A DNA stretch of 7,026 bases from Candidatus Treponema faecavium (GTDB lineage: Bacteria > Spirochaetota > Spirochaetia > Treponematales > Treponemataceae), in contig DXHG01000031.1 in NCBI GenBank assembly GCA_019113455.1, forward strand, positions 1 to 7,026. The letters are read 5' to 3'. The notes beneath the pieces were generated by a model, which did not search any database, had not been told where the DNA came from, and saw nothing but the letters and a program-made list of their open reading frames with translations. The first letter of the stretch is position 1; the number at the start of each line of letters is the position of its first letter. A program made the position numbers and the translations under genes. Of the stretch, positions 6,690-7,026 are shown in pieces.

Positions 6690-7026
6690 TTACTGCCGCG
6701 CATATACCAGATTCGGCAGCTCTATATTCGTTTTCTTAAAGTACAGATACTTAAACGGATGTATGTCAAGCGCGTTCGTGTACCAGCCGCCGAGTTCAGA
6801 CAACGACACGAAATTCAGCGACACCGGATGCGATACGGGAATAACCATCGCTTCGTCAAGCAACAGCTGTTCCGCCTGCGAGAGCAGCTCCAGCCGCGTC
6901 TGGCTTGAAGAAGCGGCGGCAGCCTGTTCAAGCAAGCTGTCGTACTCGCTGTTTTCCCACGCGCTTTCATTCAGCGTGGAATGACCGCGGAAGAGCTCAA
7001 GAAATGCCATAGGATCCGCGTAATCG
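6690..7026 (-). CDS. Extracellular solute-binding protein family 5 (OppA-like), C-terminal fragment
   Basis: Only the last ~112 codons are in the window; the frame enters at the edge as DYADPMAFLELFRGHSTLNES and ends with TAA at 6692-6690. The pattern YADPM..FL.LF, then NxSxWENSEYDSLLEQA, a stretch ending LLLDEAMVIPVSHPVSLNFVS, and finally LGGWYTNALDIHPFKYLYFK is characteristic of the C-terminal lobe of family-5 peptide/nickel-type ABC-transporter binding proteins. These capture oligopeptides or similar solutes outside the inner membrane and hand them to an Opp/Dpp permease. No permease genes follow on this strand, since the next gene is uvrA after 577 bases, so any transporter partners would be upstream or elsewhere. 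Substrate and lipoprotein status cannot be judged without the N-terminus. An ATG at 7010 is internal, not the start. Confidence 0.85.
   Translation of the reverse strand, partial: DYADPMAFLELFRGHSTLNESAWENSEYDSLLEQAAAASSSQTRLELLSQAEQLLLDEAMVIPVSHPVSLNFVSLSELGGWYTNALDIHPFKYLYFKKTNIELPNLVYARQ

Noticed and set aside
6512..6703. Minus-strand 63-codon gene overlapping the end of the solute-binding protein
   Set aside because: It overlaps the real stop at 6690, has no recognisable domain and its C-terminal part is array sequence.

Overview
The window reads as a chromosomal segment from a Treponema-like spirochete of roughly 50% GC. The two main grounds are the order uvrA then lptD on one strand, which as I recall matches Treponema pallidum TP0514-TP0515, and the divergent LptD/OstA-type protein itself. 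This assignment rests on family recognition and memory, not on a search. All supported genes lie on the minus strand, so transcription runs from high to low coordinates.

Region by region, in transcription order: 7026-6690 holds the last ~112 codons of a family-5 (OppA-like) extracellular solute-binding protein. 6689-6113 is a 577-base gap with no convincing gene. It contains a striking array of about ten near-palindromic units (core TTTGCCGnyGGCAAA) spaced 22-23 bp apart at 6360-6579. One edge of the array is a perfect 25-bp palindrome that may end the solute-binding-protein transcript. A further ~250-bp stretch follows, then a strong sigma70-like promoter placed directly against the uvrA start codon. 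6112-3221 is a complete uvrA (963 aa). After 21 bases, 3199 down to position 1 is a large LptD/OstA-like outer-membrane protein that is open for 1066 codons and runs off the window.

UvrA recognises DNA lesions in nucleotide excision repair. The LptD-like protein is the outer-membrane barrel that, in classical Gram-negatives, inserts lipopolysaccharide. Their tight spacing suggests co-transcription, although the functions are unrelated. The most unusual item is the helically phased palindrome array between the solute-binding protein and uvrA. It could be a multi-site operator, an RNA hairpin array or a decayed minisatellite. A gene caller could wrongly start uvrA inside it, giving a 1048-residue protein with an 85-residue spurious leader.
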